A stretch of DNA of 46,449 bases, from positions 1 to 46,449 of the forward strand of contig JBDRWD010000014.1 of assembly GCA_039802205.1 (NCBI GenBank). Direction: 5' to 3'. A program made the translations under genes and the position numbers. Shown piece by piece: positions 1 to 7,800 of the stretch. This stretch comes from a candidate division WOR-3 bacterium (GTDB lineage Bacteria > Hydrothermota > Tepidihabitantia > SM23-42 > JAOAFX01). Below the pieces are notes generated by a model, which searched no databases, was not told the DNA's origin, and saw only the letters and a list, made by a program, of their open reading frames with translations. The first letter of the stretch is position 1. Every line of letters starts with the position of its first letter.

Positions 1-23
1 TTCATTGCAATGGTAAGCAGTAG

Positions 24-51
24 TTGACATGAGAAAAGAATTAAATATCAT
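24..51 (+). promoter_or_regulatory. candidate orphan promoter (TTGACA-N16-TATCAT)
   Basis: TTGACA at 24-29 and TATCAT at 46-51 are separated by exactly 16 bp, the spacing seen at the gene promoters in this window. No reading frame of note follows on this strand. It would transcribe into the TAAGGGGACAT repeats and then antisense into livF. It may belong to a mobile-element end or a small RNA, or be chance. Confidence 0.3.
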
Positions 52-85
52 AAGGGGACATCTCGCTTTGAAATTAAGGGGACAT
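51..85 (+). repeat. pair of 11-bp direct repeats TAAGGGGACAT
   Basis: TAAGGGGACAT occurs at 51-61 and again at 75-85, and a degenerate form (TTAAGGCACAT) follows near 125. GGGGACAT tracts of this kind are common at the edges of transposase genes in environmental bacteria, so an element may end just outside the window; that link is from memory, not a search. The rest of 1-262 shows no gene. Confidence 0.4.
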
Positions 86-262
86 TTTACCTTTGGAATA
101 ACAGAAAAAAATGCAGGGTACAATTAAGGCACATGGAACGAAGCTTTATCCTTATTTATGTGCACTTTCCCCTGATTGATGATTCAGATTAATTTGCTCA
201 AATTTTTGGATAAATGAGGTTATCACACTAATTCGCACCTAAATAAGTGCGGAAAGTTTATT

Positions 263-985
263 TTATCCGCCAAGGTATGCTTCCTTTACTCGGGGATTCT
301 CATGTAGTGATTTTCCAGTACCTTCCATTATAACTCTCCCCGTCTCTAAAACATATGCATAGTGACTAATCGATAACGCCTTGTGGGCATTTTGTTCCAC
401 GAGTAATATGCTTGTGCCTTGAGCATTTATTTCCTTTATGATGTTAAAAATTTCATTTACTAAAATGGGCGATAAACCCATAGATGGTTCATCAAGCATC
501 AAAAGTTTAGGACGGGACATTAAAGCGCGGGCAATCGCCAGCATCTGAAGTTCTCCTCCCGAAAGCGTCCCGGCAGATTGTGAAAGTCTTTCCTTCAGCC
601 GGGGAAAGGAATTAAATATTCTTTCCATTGTATTTCGGATGATTTGGGAATCATTTATTAAATAGGCGCCCAAGCGTAAATTTTCATAGACAGTCAAATT
701 TGCAAAAGGTTTTCTTCCCTCAGGAACATGAGCAATCCCCAATCTAGCAATCTTGTGTCCGGGGAGATAATGGATGGGTTTATTTTCAAATATGATCACT
801 CCGGATTTGGGCTTTAACAATCCGGAAATCGTTCTTAAGGTAGTACTTTTACCAGCACCGTTGGCACCAATCAATGCTACAATCTCACCCTGGCATACTT
901 TGAAGGAAACATCGTGCAAGGCTTGTATTTCACCATAAAATACATTTAAATTCCTTATTTCTAAAATTGGTTTAGTCCGCTCCAT
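263..985 (-). CDS. livF: branched-chain amino acid ABC transporter ATP-binding protein LivF
   Basis: This is the second ATPase of a Liv-type (HAAT) importer and powers uptake of leucine, isoleucine, valine or related amides at the inner face of the membrane. The 240-residue length is normal for LivF. Walker A (GANGAGKST) lies at about residues 40-48, the LSGGE signature at 141-145 and Walker B (LLMLDEP) at 161-167; the VPEGR stretch near 88-92 is typical of LivF rather than LivG. A GGAG Shine-Dalgarno precedes the ATG. It follows livG by two bases and is the last gene of livHMGF. Confidence 0.95.
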   Translation of the reverse strand: MERTKPILEIRNLNVFYGEIQALHDVSFKVCQGEIVALIGANGAGKSTTLRTISGLLKPKSGVIIFENKPIHYLPGHKIARLGIAHVPEGRKPFANLTVYENLRLGAYLINDSQIIRNTMERIFNSFPRLKERLSQSAGTLSGGELQMLAIARALMSRPKLLMLDEPSMGLSPILVNEIFNIIKEINAQGTSILLVEQNAHKALSISHYAYVLETGRVIMEGTGKSLHENPRVKEAYLGG

Positions 986-987
986 GA

Positions 988-1767
988 TTACTCCTTACCA
1001 AGATAGGCTTCAATCACCCTCGGATCATGCTGGATTTCTTGCGGTGTTCCTTCAGCAATCTTTTCGCCATAATCCATCACATTCACTCTTTGGCATATTG
1101 ACATTACGACCCGCATCTGATGTTCAATCAACAGAATAGTCAGGTTGAATCGTTCATGGACGAAATTAATCAGTTCCATAAGTTTTATGGTTTCCTGGGG
1201 GTTCATCCCAGCAGCAGGTTCATCAAGAAGAAGCAATTCTGGATTTGTGGCTAAAGCCCGCACTATCTCTAATTTTCTTTGCTCTCCGTAGGGCAAATTT
1301 TTTGCCAATTCATGGGCTTTTTTTGTCAAACCAAAGATGTCAAGAATCGCGTAGGCTTTATCTTCAATTTCCTTTTCTTGCTCTTTAAATCTTCGATCCC
1401 TTAATAGAGCTGAGAAAAGACCATACCTAACATCTTTATGACAGGCAATTTTAACGTTCTCAATGACCGTCAAATTATTAAATAACCGGATATTCTGGAA
1501 AGTCCGGGCAATGCCCAATCGCACGATCTGATAGGGTCTTAAACCATTAATCTTTAAACCCTTGAACCTAATCGTGCCAGCATCAGGAATATAAAGCCCA
1601 GTTATAAGGTTGAAGACCGTGGTCTTGCCAGCACCGTTAGGACCAATCAATCCTACAAGTTCATTTCTTCTTACTATTAAGTTCAAATTGGAAACTGCCT
1701 TCAAACCTCCAAAGTATTTGGTCAATCCATCAAGGACCAATAATGAGTTATCTTTCTCTTTTATCAT
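988..1767 (-). CDS. livG: branched-chain amino acid ABC transporter ATP-binding protein LivG
   Basis: First ATPase of the Liv importer, pairing with LivF under the LivH/LivM channel. Walker A (GPNGAGKT) is at about 42-49, and the signature reads LPYGEQRKLEIVRAL, the LivG variant of LSGGQ; ARTFQNIRLF contains the Q-loop and is characteristic of LivG. Its start lies inside the end of livM (20-base overlap) and is preceded by AAGGACTT, so translation is probably coupled. Length of 259 residues is normal. Confidence 0.95.
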   Translation of the reverse strand: MIKEKDNSLLVLDGLTKYFGGLKAVSNLNLIVRRNELVGLIGPNGAGKTTVFNLITGLYIPDAGTIRFKGLKINGLRPYQIVRLGIARTFQNIRLFNNLTVIENVKIACHKDVRYGLFSALLRDRRFKEQEKEIEDKAYAILDIFGLTKKAHELAKNLPYGEQRKLEIVRALATNPELLLLDEPAAGMNPQETIKLMELINFVHERFNLTILLIEHQMRVVMSICQRVNVMDYGEKIAEGTPQEIQHDPRVIEAYLGKE

Positions 1768-2713
1768 TTGAAGTCCTTAAAAATTTAAATTCCATGCCGC
1801 TTCCTAATCCCATGGGCCTTAAAACCATAATGATTATCAAAAGAAGCGGATAGATCACCAATCGCCAATCAAGAATCTGCGGTGGAAGGACCACCCTCAA
1901 TCCCTCAAGAAGAAATGTCCAGATTATCGCCGCAATGACTGTCCCAGAAATGCTTCCTAATCCACCTAAAACAACAATCAAAAGAACATCAATTGATTTC
2001 AAAAAATCAAAATTAGAAGGATGCAAAAAAGAGTAGAGATGGGCATAAAGAACACCTGCAACACCAGCGAAGACCGATCCAAAAACAAATCCCAGTGTTT
2101 TGTATTTGGTGGTGTTGACTCCGACGCAATCCGCCGCAATATCATCTTCTCTAATTGAAATACATGCCCTACCAACATTAGAAAAAACAAAATTTCGTAT
2201 CACAATGATTGCGATAACAAAAAATAGATAGGTCAACGGAAAACTCGTAAACTTGGGTATGCCCAACATACCTCGAGAACCGCCGAGGGGTGGAATTAGG
2301 GCGTCAGCGTTGTCCAACAAGACCTTCACGATAATCCCAAATCCGAGCGTTGCAATGCCCAAATAATCAGATTTCAACCTCAGAATAGGGAGCCCGATCA
2401 AAAATGAAACCACTACCACAAGACTTATCGCAGACAGAAGACCAATAATAAAAGAGAAATATCCCCAATGAAGATTTTTTGTGATAAAAGCGGAGCAATA
2501 AGCACCTAATCCATAAAATGCAGCATGTCCCAGGGAAAATTGACCTGTATATCCGTAAATAAGATTCAAACCAAGGGACGAGATTGTAATAATCAAAGCA
2601 AATTGTATTATCTGAGTCCAGTAGGGATTGAGAATACCCAATGAGATAAGCACCATTATGACTGCAAAAGGTCCCAATATTAATCCCATAAGATGATAAT
2701 TTTTTTTATCCAT
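1748..2713 (-). CDS. livM: branched-chain amino acid ABC transporter permease LivM
   Basis: One of the two membrane channel subunits of the Liv importer. The protein is almost entirely hydrophobic helices and has the LivM hallmarks: the NLIYGYTGQFSLGHAAFYG motif near residues 50-68 and the conserved loop around GIATLGFG and GGSRG. The ATG immediately abuts the livH TAA, with AAAAGGT upstream. Length of 321 residues is typical. Confidence 0.95.
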   Translation of the reverse strand: MDKKNYHLMGLILGPFAVIMVLISLGILNPYWTQIIQFALIITISSLGLNLIYGYTGQFSLGHAAFYGLGAYCSAFITKNLHWGYFSFIIGLLSAISLVVVVSFLIGLPILRLKSDYLGIATLGFGIIVKVLLDNADALIPPLGGSRGMLGIPKFTSFPLTYLFFVIAIIVIRNFVFSNVGRACISIREDDIAADCVGVNTTKYKTLGFVFGSVFAGVAGVLYAHLYSFLHPSNFDFLKSIDVLLIVVLGGLGSISGTVIAAIIWTFLLEGLRVVLPPQILDWRLVIYPLLLIIIMVLRPMGLGSGMEFKFLRTSNDKRER

Positions 2714-3598
2714 TTATACCTTTTCCACTTCCCTTTTTCCCAATAAACCACTGGGTTTTACCAATAACACCACAATCAAAATTGCAAAAGCAAAGGCATC
2801 ACGCATTGTGGAAGAAATATATGCCGAACACATCGTCTCTATGATACCCATGATTACCGCACCCAGCATCGCTCCTGGAATTGAACCAATGCCGCCCAAA
2901 ACTGCAGCAACAAATGCCTTTAAACCAGGCATGATGCCCATGAAGGGATGAATTTGAGGATAGGCGATGCCATAAAGGATACCACCTGCACCCGCCAGTG
3001 CCGAGCCGATGCCAAATGTGATAGAAATAATGTAATCTACATTTATCCCCATCAATTTTGCGGTATCCTTGTCATAGGAGACTGCCCTCATCGCCATCCC
3101 TGTTTTTGTCTTTTTGACAATAAGCTGCAAAAACAATAACAAAAAGAGTGCAACACCTATGACCAAAATTTGAATATTGGAAATACATACCGATCCCAAT
3201 TGATAAATGCACACTTCAAAAGGCCGGGGATAGGCAAGATAATTAGGCCCAAAGACAAATTTTAAACTGGAAAAATATTCCAGGAAGAGGGAAACACCAA
3301 TCGCGGTTATCAAAGCGGAAATGCGAGGTGCATTTCTCAAGGGTCGATAAGCAAGCCTTTCAATTATCACACCCAGTAATGCGCAACCGGCCATGGCGAA
3401 TAGAATCGCTAAGGGGAAAGGGTAATGATAAACTGCCAGTGCAAAAAAGCCGAGATATGCACCTACCATAAAGACATCGCCATGAGCAAAATTAATTAAT
3501 CGGACAATTCCATAAACCATCGTATAACCCAGCGCAATCAAAGCATAGACAAAGCCCAATTGCAAACCGTTGAGCAATTGTTGCAGGAAGTAAACCAT
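2714..3598 (-). CDS. livH: branched-chain amino acid ABC transporter permease LivH
   Basis: Second channel subunit of the Liv importer and first gene of the operon. The YGIVRLINFAHGDVFMVGAY motif near the N-terminus and multiple membrane helices identify LivH. The ATG lies only six bases after a perfect TATAAT (3605-3610) and there is no Shine-Dalgarno, so the mRNA is predicted to be leaderless. No gene for the periplasmic binding protein (LivJ/LivK) lies upstream, where glmU is divergent, so that subunit must come from another locus. Confidence 0.95.
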   Translation of the reverse strand: MVYFLQQLLNGLQLGFVYALIALGYTMVYGIVRLINFAHGDVFMVGAYLGFFALAVYHYPFPLAILFAMAGCALLGVIIERLAYRPLRNAPRISALITAIGVSLFLEYFSSLKFVFGPNYLAYPRPFEVCIYQLGSVCISNIQILVIGVALFLLLFLQLIVKKTKTGMAMRAVSYDKDTAKLMGINVDYIISITFGIGSALAGAGGILYGIAYPQIHPFMGIMPGLKAFVAAVLGGIGSIPGAMLGAVIMGIIETMCSAYISSTMRDAFAFAILIVVLLVKPSGLLGKREVEKV

Positions 3599-3604
3599 AG
3601 GGAT

Positions 3605-3632
3605 ATTATATAGAAAAAAGCATTTTAATCAA
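3605..3632 (-). promoter_or_regulatory. livH promoter, leaderless type
   Basis: The -35 TTGATT (3627-3632) and -10 TATAAT (3605-3610) are 16 bp apart. Only six bases separate the -10 from the livH ATG at 3598, placing transcription start at or next to the start codon. Confidence 0.75.
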
Positions 3633-3645
3633 TATTCTCCTTAAC

Positions 3646-3673
3646 TTGACAATTTTAAAATTTTGGATATATT
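3646..3673 (+). promoter_or_regulatory. glmU-like gene promoter, leaderless type
   Basis: TTGACA (3646-3651), 16 bp ending in TTTTGGA, and TATATT (3668-3673). The in-frame GTG at 3679 is five bases downstream. The promoter is divergent from that of livH, with the two -35 boxes 13 bp apart. A TTG start at 3646 would lie inside this -35 box and is not credible. Confidence 0.75.
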
Positions 3674-3678
3674 TAGGT

Positions 3679-4629
3679 GTGATAATAAAAACTGATTTCA
3701 ATCACTTTTCCACGATTATCCTTGCCGCCGGCATAAGCAAGAGAATGCATAGTACGATCCCCAAGGTGTTATATAAAATCTTGGGCAAACCTATGATTCA
3801 ATATGTTGTTGAAATTGCGCAGGGGCTAAATTGCGAAGAAATAATTGTTGTTGCCGGTAAGAATTTAAAAGAGATGAAACAAGTATTAGGCGATAAAATT
3901 AAATATGCAATTCAAGAAATTCCCAGAGGGACCGGTGATGCAGCTAAAAAAGGTATCATCTTTGCGCAAAAACCGAATCTACTTATTCTCTATGGTGATG
4001 TTCCATTATTAAACAAGACAACGGTGCGTGAAATGATAATAAACCACTACCGTCAAGGGGCGGATTTATCTGTACTTACCTGCGAAGTTAATAATCCTGT
4101 TGGATATGGACGAATCGTAAGAAATAAAAGCGGTAAAATATTAAAAATCGTCGAACATATAGATGCCCATGCGGAAGAGTTGAAAATAAAAGAGATAAAT
4201 AGTGGTATTTATTTTGGAAATCGAGAGCTTATTGACGAAGCGCTTAACCATGTCCGCACCAATAACAAACAAAAAGAGTTTTATTTAACCGATATTGTTC
4301 ACTATTTGATTAGCAAAAAGAAAAAGGTTGTTAGTTTCAAAATCAAAAACGAAGAGGAAATTTTGGGTGTAAATACCAAATCTGACCTTGCGCGGGTCCG
4401 TGAGATAATTAAAAAGCGCTGGTTTGAAGAATTGATGTTAAGGGGTGTCTATATTGAAGACCCCAATTCCACCACCATCGATGTCACGGTTCAGATCGGT
4501 TATAATGTGCAGATAAGACCCTATACTCTGATTGAAGGGAATACGATAATTGAGGACAATGCAGTTGTGGGACCATTTGTTTGGATCAAAGATGGTAAGA
4601 AAAAAAGCTTGCTCTATGAAGACAGGTAA
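3679..4629 (+). CDS. glmU: UDP-GlcNAc pyrophosphorylase-type nucleotidyltransferase (GlmU N-domain, shortened C-terminus)
   Basis: Predicted to form UDP-GlcNAc from GlcNAc-1-phosphate and UTP for cell-wall precursors. The N-terminal TIILAAGISKRM is a variant of the GlmU LAAGxGTRM loop; PKVLYKILGKPM, EIPRGTGDA, LLILYGDVPLL and EFYLTD follow in the GlmU order. After about residue 250 only the first coils of the left-handed beta-helix are present and the protein ends at 316 residues, against about 450 for bifunctional GlmU, so the acetyltransferase half is missing. GTG 3679 is chosen because the promoter predicts transcription starting there. The last 14 bases overlap the next gene. Another sugar nucleotidyltransferase role is possible. 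Confidence 0.8.
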   Translation: MIIKTDFNHFSTIILAAGISKRMHSTIPKVLYKILGKPMIQYVVEIAQGLNCEEIIVVAGKNLKEMKQVLGDKIKYAIQEIPRGTGDAAKKGIIFAQKPNLLILYGDVPLLNKTTVREMIINHYRQGADLSVLTCEVNNPVGYGRIVRNKSGKILKIVEHIDAHAEELKIKEINSGIYFGNRELIDEALNHVRTNNKQKEFYLTDIVHYLISKKKKVVSFKIKNEEEILGVNTKSDLARVREIIKKRWFEELMLRGVYIEDPNSTTIDVTVQIGYNVQIRPYTLIEGNTIIEDNAVVGPFVWIKDGKKKSLLYEDR

Positions 4630-5032
4630 GGTTGGATTGATAATTCTAATATTGTTATTATTTCTGTTTGGCGTATCAATTATCTACATGTCCACACGGG
4701 AGGATCCGGAAGAAATATATAAAAAAAATAGCAATCTCCGGATCGAAGTTCTTAATGGCTGTGGAGTGAATCGTTTGGCTATAAGGGTAAGCGATATCTT
4801 GCGCGAAAAAGGGTTTAATGTAGTAAAAATTGGTGACGCAAGAAATTATTATCGTGAAAGCGTGGTTATTGAACGGTCTGACGAAAATATGGCCAATGGG
4901 AAATACTTTGCCCGAAGGATTAATTGCAAAAATATTGGCAAGGATGTAGATCCGGACCTCTATGTTGATGTTACATTGATTATTGGAGAGGATTATAAAA
5001 AGTTGTTCCCGGATGTCGAAAAAAGATTCTAA
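4616..5032 (+). CDS. membrane-anchored LytR C-terminal (LytR_C) domain protein
   Basis: A 138-residue protein with one N-terminal membrane segment (about 6-25) followed by an exported LytR_C domain, recognised from LRIEVLNGCGVNRLAIRVSD and the later VTLIIGEDY. In LytR-CpsA-Psr proteins this domain follows the catalytic part; here it stands alone. The ATG at 4616 overlaps the upstream gene by 14 bases and the protein overlaps rsfS by 20. A lone LytR_C gene next to rsfS is a recurring bacterial arrangement. Its exact role in envelope assembly is unknown. Confidence 0.75.
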   Translation: MKTGKVGLIILILLLFLFGVSIIYMSTREDPEEIYKKNSNLRIEVLNGCGVNRLAIRVSDILREKGFNVVKIGDARNYYRESVVIERSDENMANGKYFARRINCKNIGKDVDPDLYVDVTLIIGEDYKKLFPDVEKRF

Positions 5033-5357
5033 CTTAACTCCCCTCCGCTTAGCCAAAGAACTTGCCCGCATAATTGAGGATAAGAAGGGCGAAGATATAA
5101 TTATCTTTGATCTACGCGATATTTCCCCCATCACTGATTTCTTTGTCATCGCAACCGGTCTTTCGGATATACATAACCGGACAATTGCGGAATACTTAAG
5201 CGATTTTGCCGCTCCCGATCATATTGAAGGTTTAGAAGGAGGAGGTTGGATTCTTCTTGATTACATTGATGTCATCGTCCATCTTTTTTCCAAAGAAGCC
5301 CGTGAATTCTACGGGTTGGAAAGACTCTGGGGAGATGCTCCCCGGATAAAACTCTGA
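5013..5357 (+). CDS. rsfS: ribosomal silencing factor RsfS
   Basis: RsfS binds L14 on the 50S subunit and blocks subunit joining when nutrients are short. The 114-residue protein shows the family pattern: DIIIFDLRDISPITDFFVI, then IHNRTIAEYL, then a C-terminal WILLDYIDVIVHLF block and REFYGLERLWGDAP. The ATG at 5013 lies inside the preceding gene, giving a start that matches the family N-terminus. argS begins one base after its TGA. Confidence 0.95.
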   Translation: MSKKDSNLTPLRLAKELARIIEDKKGEDIIIFDLRDISPITDFFVIATGLSDIHNRTIAEYLSDFAAPDHIEGLEGGGWILLDYIDVIVHLFSKEAREFYGLERLWGDAPRIKL

Positions 5358-5358
5358 A

Positions 5359-6930
5359 ATGATCCGCACCGAAATTAAAAATCTTCTCCAGGCACTGTAT
5401 CCCGAAGAAACCATCATTATTGACAATGTCCCACCCGACAAAGAAGGTGATTATTCCACAAATCTCGCAATGCGGATTGGAGCGAAGCGAGCACTCCCTC
5501 CATTAAAGATTGCCGAAGAAATTGCCGGCAAAATAAAATCTTCAATTATTAGTAAAACGGTGATTTATCCTCCAGGGTTTGTAAATTTCATACTTGATCC
5601 TGCCTATGTGAAAGAAAAATTCAAAAAGACCGAAAAGTATAATATTGGTAATGGGCTTAGAGTAAATGTGGAATTTGTTAGCGTCAACCCTACCGGACCC
5701 ATTAATATTGTCAATGGTCGAGCCGCGGCTTTCGGCGACGCTTTGGTGCATTTATTGAACTACGCTGGCTACCACGCGGATGCAGAATACTATGTGAATG
5801 ACTGTGGGCGTCAGATTGACCTTTTGGCAGAAAGCATTATACAGAGGATGAATCAACTTGCAGGAAAGGAATATCATATTCCAGAGGACGGATACCACGG
5901 CACATACCTCATCCCGCTTGCTCAAAAGTTTCTTGACGCGAATATCGTTGACCCTGAAACTATCAAGACGGAAGCTGTAAATTACTTTTTACACCAACAT
6001 CAGGAAATGCTTGCTCAGTTTAGGGTCAAATTCAAGAATTGGATACGGGAATCTGAAGTACGCAAAAAAGGTTATGTGGACAGGGTGATGACGACCTTTA
6101 AAGAAAAAAATCTTACTTTTGAACAAGATGGGGCGTTATATCTTAAAACCACCTCCTTCGGCGATACCCGTGACCGGGTCATAATTACCAGTGACGGTCG
6201 GTATACCTATTTATTGCCCGATATTGCCTACCACCTTTATAAAATTGAACGTGACTATCAATTTTTAATCACCATCCTTGGTCCCGACCACCTCGGTCAA
6301 GTCCGCAGTCTATATGCTGGCTTAAAAGCCCTTGACTATTCAGAAAATATGCTTAAAATTATTATTGTGCAGGAAGTAAAGTTAAAAAAAGATGACCAAT
6401 ATATATCCATGTCAAAACGTGCAGGTACCTTCATTACCCTTGACGACCTACTCTGTGAAATACCGGTAGATGTATGCAGATTTTTCTTCCTGATGCGTTC
6501 GAGCTCGCAACACCTTGATTTTGACCTCACTCTCGCCCGTAATGTCTCTGAAGAAAACCCAGTCTACTATGTGCAGTATGCCTATGCCCGAATTATGAGC
6601 ATAATAAAATTCGCCCGGGAACAAAACATCGTTTTGACACCTGATGCGAATTTGGATTTACTAAACGAGAAAGAAGAACTGGCTTTGATGAAATACGTCT
6701 TGCGCTTTGATGAGACTGTGGAAGACGCAGTAAAAAACTTTGAGCCTTTTATACTAACATATTACTTAATTGGTTTAGCCCGAATCTTTCATCATTTTTA
6801 TCAAAAACATCGTGTAGTCACCGAGAATAAAGATTTGACTAAGGCGCGGCTGTTTTTAATCAACCGGACCGCACAGGTCTTAAGAACCGGTATGGAACTG
6901 ATTGGTTGTTCCTGCCCTGAGAAGATGTAA
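5359..6930 (+). CDS. argS: arginyl-tRNA synthetase
   Basis: Charges tRNA-Arg with arginine. The 523 residues show an N-terminal Arg_S domain, a class I catalytic core and a C-terminal DALR anticodon-binding domain. The KMSKS loop reads MSKRAG at 351-356, and YYVND (144-148) matches the family. The HIGH signature is unusual: the usual H-[IL/V]-G-H in NPTGPLHVGHGR is N-I-V-N (116-119), while the flanking NPTGP and GRAAAFGDAL are intact. The protein is otherwise complete and sits among housekeeping genes, so it is probably functional. Confidence 0.95.
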   Translation: MIRTEIKNLLQALYPEETIIIDNVPPDKEGDYSTNLAMRIGAKRALPPLKIAEEIAGKIKSSIISKTVIYPPGFVNFILDPAYVKEKFKKTEKYNIGNGLRVNVEFVSVNPTGPINIVNGRAAAFGDALVHLLNYAGYHADAEYYVNDCGRQIDLLAESIIQRMNQLAGKEYHIPEDGYHGTYLIPLAQKFLDANIVDPETIKTEAVNYFLHQHQEMLAQFRVKFKNWIRESEVRKKGYVDRVMTTFKEKNLTFEQDGALYLKTTSFGDTRDRVIITSDGRYTYLLPDIAYHLYKIERDYQFLITILGPDHLGQVRSLYAGLKALDYSENMLKIIIVQEVKLKKDDQYISMSKRAGTFITLDDLLCEIPVDVCRFFFLMRSSSQHLDFDLTLARNVSEENPVYYVQYAYARIMSIIKFAREQNIVLTPDANLDLLNEKEELALMKYVLRFDETVEDAVKNFEPFILTYYLIGLARIFHHFYQKHRVVTENKDLTKARLFLINRTAQVLRTGMELIGCSCPEKM

Positions 6931-6948
6931 AAAATTTAAGGAGGTTAA

Positions 6949-7416
6949 ATGAACCTTGCAAGTCTTTTATCCCGAGAGCGAATAAATTTGGAATTAAAAT
7001 CGACAAAAAAAGAGGAAGTATTGCGAGATTTGGTATATATGATAAAAAGTAAGACCGATGCTGAATTGATCTACAACACCCTCTTAAAACGGGAAGAACT
7101 GGGTTCCACCGGCATCGGGAAGGGCATTGCTATTCCCCATTGTCGCTCGTTAGCGGTAAGTAAGTTAGAAATTGCTGTGGGACGAACTCTGAAGCCCATC
7201 AATTTTAATGCGATTGATAAAAAACCCGTTTCATTGTTCTTTCTAATCATTGCCCCACCCCAAGATCCAGGAAATCAATATCTGATTACTTTGGGTAAAA
7301 TCGTCCAGATTTGCCGTGAATTAAGCAAGGGAAACTTAATAAACAAACCTCAAACACCGGATGAATTTATTGCCCTGATAAATGAAATAGAGAAAAAATT
7401 GACAAAAAAGAGGTAA
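6949..7416 (+). CDS. PTS EIIA domain protein, PtsN/fructose-IIA family
   Basis: A 155-residue PTS EIIA type-2 domain. The phosphorylatable histidine is H64 in GIGKGIAIPHCRS. Stand-alone EIIA of the PtsN type usually acts in regulation rather than sugar uptake. A strong AAGGAGG Shine-Dalgarno precedes the ATG. No EIIB, EIIC, HPr or EI gene is in the window, so the phosphate donor is unknown. It is probably co-transcribed with argS (18-base gap). Confidence 0.9.
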   Translation: MNLASLLSRERINLELKSTKKEEVLRDLVYMIKSKTDAELIYNTLLKREELGSTGIGKGIAIPHCRSLAVSKLEIAVGRTLKPINFNAIDKKPVSLFFLIIAPPQDPGNQYLITLGKIVQICRELSKGNLINKPQTPDEFIALINEIEKKLTKKR

Positions 7417-7419
7417 TTT

Positions 7420-7764
7420 ATGAAAAAAGAGATAGACATAATGCGATTATTAAAGCGACTTTTTGATCTTGATAATTTAATTGCCGACAAAGAAGCAGAT
7501 AAAAAGATCGGTTTCAAAATTGATGAAGAAGTGGGGCTATTGAGTCTCAAAAGAGAACGGGCCAACCTTCTAAAAGAAATTCCTAAAGAGTATGCCGATA
7601 CTTACGAACGGGTGAAAAAACGTTACACTTTAGCCCTTGCTGAAGTAAAAAATGGATTTTGCTTTGGCTGTTTTCAACAGTTACCTACCGAGATGCTTGT
7701 GCGGAGCAATGAAATTGTAACCTGCCCTAATTGTGGGAGAATTCTATTTTGGCGTGAAGAATAA
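7420..7764 (+). CDS. short C4-type zinc-ribbon protein
   Basis: A 114-residue protein with an N-terminal charged helical region (about 1-75) and a C-terminal zinc ribbon with C81, C84, C102 and C105 (CFGC and CPNC). It resembles the C-terminal half of the C4-type zinc-ribbon (PF02591-like) proteins, which are usually about 240 residues and begin with a long coiled coil; here the coil is short. It follows the ptsN-like gene after three bases. Its function is unknown, perhaps nucleic-acid or ribosome associated. Confidence 0.7.
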   Translation: MKKEIDIMRLLKRLFDLDNLIADKEADKKIGFKIDEEVGLLSLKRERANLLKEIPKEYADTYERVKKRYTLALAEVKNGFCFGCFQQLPTEMLVRSNEIVTCPNCGRILFWREE

Positions 7765-7800
7765 AGTTTAATTCCCTATTAAATTTTTTTGTGCCTCAAT

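Noticed and set aside
7789-7800. TTG 7789 as start of the GT39 gene
   Set aside because: It adds four residues before the natural MKKYHVLIYL start and has no support.
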